Assembly (NCBI GenBank): GCA_947034895.1
Contig: OX344764.1
Coordinates: 20,150,001 to 20,214,000, forward strand
Reading direction: 5' to 3'
DNA length: 64,000 nt
From: Rhytidiadelphus loreus
Taxonomy: Eukaryota > Streptophyta > Bryopsida > Hypnales > Hylocomiaceae
The position numbers and the translations under genes are program-made. A model generated the notes under the pieces. The model was not told where the DNA came from. It saw only the letters and a program-made list of their open reading frames with translations, and did no database searches. Position 1 is the stretch's first letter. The number at the start of each line of letters is the position of its first letter. This document shows positions 60,861 to 64,000 of this stretch, one piece after another.

Positions 60861-60879
60861 GTATTTCATGGGCTATTCC

Positions 60880-60955
60880 AGCCTGTGGTCCATAATTTTC
60901 ATAACTGCGCCTTGTAGTTCACCTACCTTGTAGTGGTTGAATGTGGGCCCAATGT
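60880..60955 (+). promoter_or_regulatory. Diverged conserved upstream block of gene D
   Basis: CTGCGCCTTGTAGTTCACCT then TTGTAGTGGTTGA and GTGGGCCC resemble CTGCCTTTCACCTAC, TATAGTGGCTGA and GCGTGCCCGGG at 63917-63955, the complement of the gene B and K block. It stands about 110 bp before the probable start of gene D, in the same relative orientation. Confidence 0.5.
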
Positions 60956-61062
60956 TGTGGAGGTCTCGTGATTTTTTTGGTTTCCTACAAACAGCCAACA
61001 ATACAACAGACACTTCTTGTATACTTCAATGAACCCAAAATCTTTTCCATTAGTTTAGGATA

Positions 61063-62378
61063 GTGAGAATATCAAAGCCATTTGATGTAGAGGGCCTTGA
61101 AACGGCAATTGCATTCATTGTGGCAAAGTTGTTGAATAATAAGGATGCACACACAAATGGGTGTGAAGTCACCGAAAAAGGGTACACTAAATTCACATTT
61201 AAAACAATTAGCAATTCAAATGAAAATGATTCATTTGGTTCTTCATTGATTCTCTTTCATTTTTGGGTGTTATAGTAACGTAGGGGGGCCTCAATTGCTG
61301 TGTAGCCTATTCAAATTTAATCTTCTTGCATTGCTAATGATTAGTTATTTGGCTCCTTACAGGCTTAATGGCAGGTGTTCAATTTAGCAAGTGCTCAGAG
61401 GAAGTCATAATTATTCTCGACCATGAATATTTCCGGTAAAAATTTGTTTAGTTTGCGTTTGACTTCCTTATTGTCATCCACTTGTATTGTAGACAATGTC
61501 TTTTTAATAGGTGGGAGAATCACCATGACAATGACTATTCTATTGGAATTGATTTGTGATCTTTGAAATAGGATTAAGGACTTTTGGAAAGGCTACAAAT
61601 TGTATTGCTTTGCTCATTATGGCCAATGCAATGAATCCAAAGGCCATTTCCAAGCCAGCAAAATGGGTGAGTAAAATATTGCCCTTCATTTTGTATAGGT
61701 GATTTGAATCCTTGAATAATGAAATGAACATGTATTAATGAACATTTCTAGTTGGATAGTTAGTGGTGGACATTTCATCTCACTATTAGTGCTTATTTGC
61801 TGCAGGACGAGTGATGTGTTTGATACAAAACACACGCGATATTGTTTGGGGAGCCAAATTTGATGAGGCCATTAGGGAGGGGTGGGCCATGATGGAAGAA
61901 TATGTGTGGGTTCGGCAAGGAAAAGATTGCACAAACCTCAGGTTCGGTTGTTCTAGTATAGAACTTGTATTATAAGATTATATGCTAAAAATACCCATAT
62001 GTAGTTGTTATGTTTTAATATTCATTGATATGGGGGGCCGGGAGATGCAGGGCTTTATTAGAAGAATTTGAGGATGTCGAGAAACTTTTCGAGTCTGAGA
62101 ATGGATGCTTGTTGTTACAACTCATTAAGGTTAGTGCAATACCACAACACGAGTTAATATACTTGCTAGGTTAGTATTGTTTGTACCCCATTCTGTGAAT
62201 ATCATATGTACTAATGACAATTCCACCTTAGGATGATGAGCACGGGACGGAACGCGCATTTACACAATCTCTGAGCGTTCAAATCAACACTACGGATATC
62301 TTTGAGCAGACCAATAATAGGTTAAACCAAGCTCGCGCAAACTTGGACAACCTTGTGCCACGGGCAAATCGTTCGTGA
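61063..62378 (+). CDS. Gene D: multi-exon gene of unknown function
   Basis: I do not recognise the product. Exons 2-6 are well supported by GT-AG sites and consistent phase: 61363-61435, 61572-61666, 61806-61941, 62051-62129 and 62232-62378. Exon 1 begins near 61063, where the frame opens with GTG (RISKPFDVEGLETAIAF follows). Its end is uncertain: phase allows 61237 or 61162. Total is about 234 residues with no internal stop. Visible: a Trp/Tyr/Cys-rich segment IKDFWKGYKLYCFAHYGQC, then NTRDIVWGAKFDEAIREGW, an acidic helix LLEEFEDVEKLFESENG, and a polar C-terminus ending RANRS. No catalytic motif was identified. The GTG could be a lost ATG or an upstream exon may exist. It is divergent from K across the motif clusters. 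Confidence 0.65.
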
Positions 62379-63635
62379 CTAGAGACATTGTTGTGGTGCA
62401 TCAAACGGCAGCCTTGTACCATGGCATAAGACCCTATTTTGATTTTTGAGTTGGGATCATAAAAAGAAATAAGTTATTTATGAAGATAATAGTACTAAAG
62501 TCATGCTAGACATGTGAAATAGCAATGTGCTTGACAAAGAACTTCATTTTACATTTCTATACTATGATTTTGCTAAACAATGCATGGATTGTTTATCTCA
62601 GATGGATGATCATATTTTGCTAAACAGTCCATGGTATATGAATGTTTAATTGATTAGTGCCCAATACTTTAATGGTTTACATATGTGACCCCTCCCAAAA
62701 AATATATACCCATAAATGTGCCCCCCCCAATAAAATATATACCCATAAATGTTGTGGCTTGTTATTCTTGGTTCACAAGTTTGAAATCCCCAAATATTGA
62801 AAATGTACAAATGTATGCCCTTGATTTAATCCCTTTGTTTGTAAATATGATGGCTACACTTTTAATTAATATGAAACAAGTTTTATTGTTTGGATACCTA
62901 TGAATGTACAGATAAATAAAATTTGAACAAAACCATGAAATCAGCTGGGAAATAGCTATGACAATTAATTGTGACAATTAGTTCCCAACTACACCTTCAC
63001 GGTGCTTGATGAAGCACATGATGAAAGTTATATGGGAGCTCATGCTGTCACACCCAATCCTTATGAGATATTTGAACAACCATCTTACTACACCTATCCT
63101 ATGCATTGTATAATTGATTATATTGAGTTTTGTTCTCTCACGCAATTTATAATGTGTCAATCACACTTGACCATAAATGAATAAAAGGTATTTATTCCTC
63201 AATTCCCAAACCCCTTCTTTTGGAGCTCTCCGAAAGTGGTCTACATTGATCAAGAATCCCACATTCTTCATAGTTGGATCTTGTTTTACAATGGATTCAC
63301 CATACAAATTCAAACTAAACATAATAGAGATTGCATTGGAAAATAAAACGCAACCATGTGAATCATGGATGGTAAATTTCTTATGTTTGATTATTTTCTT
63401 ATTGAAATTGCAGAAGTGATGTTAGGGTGGGAATCCTCTTTTTGCATGTCAAATCTAATAAGTTGCAACAATAATTAATAAAATGGCTAAAGATGCATAA
63501 CCCAAATTTTTAAATAAAAGATGAAAAGGTGCAATACATTTTTATGAAGTGCATTGGTAACTAAAATTTATGTCCACAATTTTGTGTAAGAGAACTTCAA
63601 AGTGAAAGTCTTAGAGGTTCAGAAATTCAAAATCC
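62379..63635. other. AT-rich intergenic region
   Basis: A 21-bp direct repeat (AAAATATATACCCATAAATG core) lies at 62699-62719 and 62733-62753, with a poly-C tract between. No gene supported; the 63177-63419 open frame has no domain. Confidence 0.5.
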
Positions 63636-63639
63636 CGCC

Positions 63640-63865
63640 CTGTACCCGCAGTCGCCCACCCGCGGTCGCCCCACTGTAGGGGTCCAGAAATTACTCTGTG
63701 GTGCCCCACACGCGGTCGCCCATCCCCAGTAGCCCCAGACCCGCAGTCGCCCTACCCGCAGTCGCCTTCGCAGTCGGCCCCTTAGACCCGCAGTCGCCCT
63801 ACCCGCGGTCGCTCTCAGACCTGCACGCGCCCCTTCCCGCACTCGCCCCAGGGCGATTGCGGGTT
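63640..63865. repeat. GC-rich motif cluster 5
   Basis: About nine complementary copies (ACCCGCAGTCGCCC, ACCCGCGGTCGCCCC, ACACGCGGTCGCCC) are followed by one plus copy GGGCGATTGCGGGT at 63852. This is the same arrangement as found upstream of gene D. Confidence 0.85.
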
Positions 63866-63879
63866 AATTAGCTGTCTCC

Positions 63880-64000
63880 CCACCCGACTTCGCCACTTTC
63901 CCTTCTTGCTGCGTACTGCCTTTCACCTACTTTATAGTGGCTGATTGCGTGCCCGGGAGCTTGGGTTTTGAGTTTCACTTACATGTGGCTCATGTTCTTG
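63880..64000 (+). promoter_or_regulatory. Conserved upstream block at the right edge
   Basis: The complement of the gene B and K block: TACTGCCTTTCACCTAC, then GTGGCTGATTGCGTGCC and TTTTGAGTTTCA. By analogy, a plus-strand gene should start just beyond 64000. Confidence 0.55.

Noticed and set aside
55270..63865. CRISPR-like array suggested by regularly repeated short GC-rich motifs
   Set aside because: This is eukaryotic nuclear DNA with introns. Repeats are 14 bp, variable in spacing and orientation, with non-unique linkers and no cas genes.

Overview
This is a nuclear window from a land plant, most likely a bryophyte and probably a moss, although no diagnostic marker settles the species. 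The conserved genes are plant-type: a SWI2/CHR9-like remodeller, an RH7-like DEAD-box helicase, a glyoxalase-fold protein, a fused protein kinase-PP2C and an F-box protein. They have short GT-AG introns and telomere-like AAACCCTA boxes upstream. The intergenic DNA is very AT-rich and full of decayed transposons.

Layout. From 1 to 24 kb lies the conserved gene block: SWI2-like (minus, cut by the left edge), RH7-like (plus, four exons), glyoxalase-like (plus, five exons), kinase-PP2C (plus, twelve exons) and F-box (minus, one exon). From 24 to 43 kb I see no credible gene. That stretch holds a tRNA-type SINE with a 16-bp target-site duplication, a 162-bp hairpin, an inverted pair of dispersed repeats, a long-TIR element with GGCGCC-centred palindromes, a 69-bp minisatellite, four related segments of about 1 kb, and a GC-rich 33-bp minisatellite. 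From 43 to 48.6 kb is a decayed Ty3/gypsy retrotransposon whose reverse transcriptase is split by a 2.2-kb CACTA-type element with a 3-bp target-site duplication.

From 48.6 to 64 kb is the most unusual region. Four genes that I do not recognise by name are present. A (plus) carries a RING-H2 domain. B (minus) is a paralogue of the N-terminal part of A. K (minus) is an atypical protein kinase. D (plus) has at least six exons. Each lies next to a cluster of a 14-bp GC-rich motif, GGGCGACYGCGGGT or its complement. B, K and D, and probably another gene just past the right edge, also share a more complex conserved block between the motif cluster and the coding start, always in the same orientation relative to the gene. 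A, B and K keep their frames over hundreds of codons but carry four in-frame stops, each explainable by a single C-to-T or G-to-A change. D has no stop in its spliced frame. The best reading is a lineage-restricted gene cluster with a shared, repeat-rich upstream module, partly decaying by cytosine deamination.

Gene models here were built by hand from splice sites, phase and protein-family knowledge. No database or transcript evidence was available.
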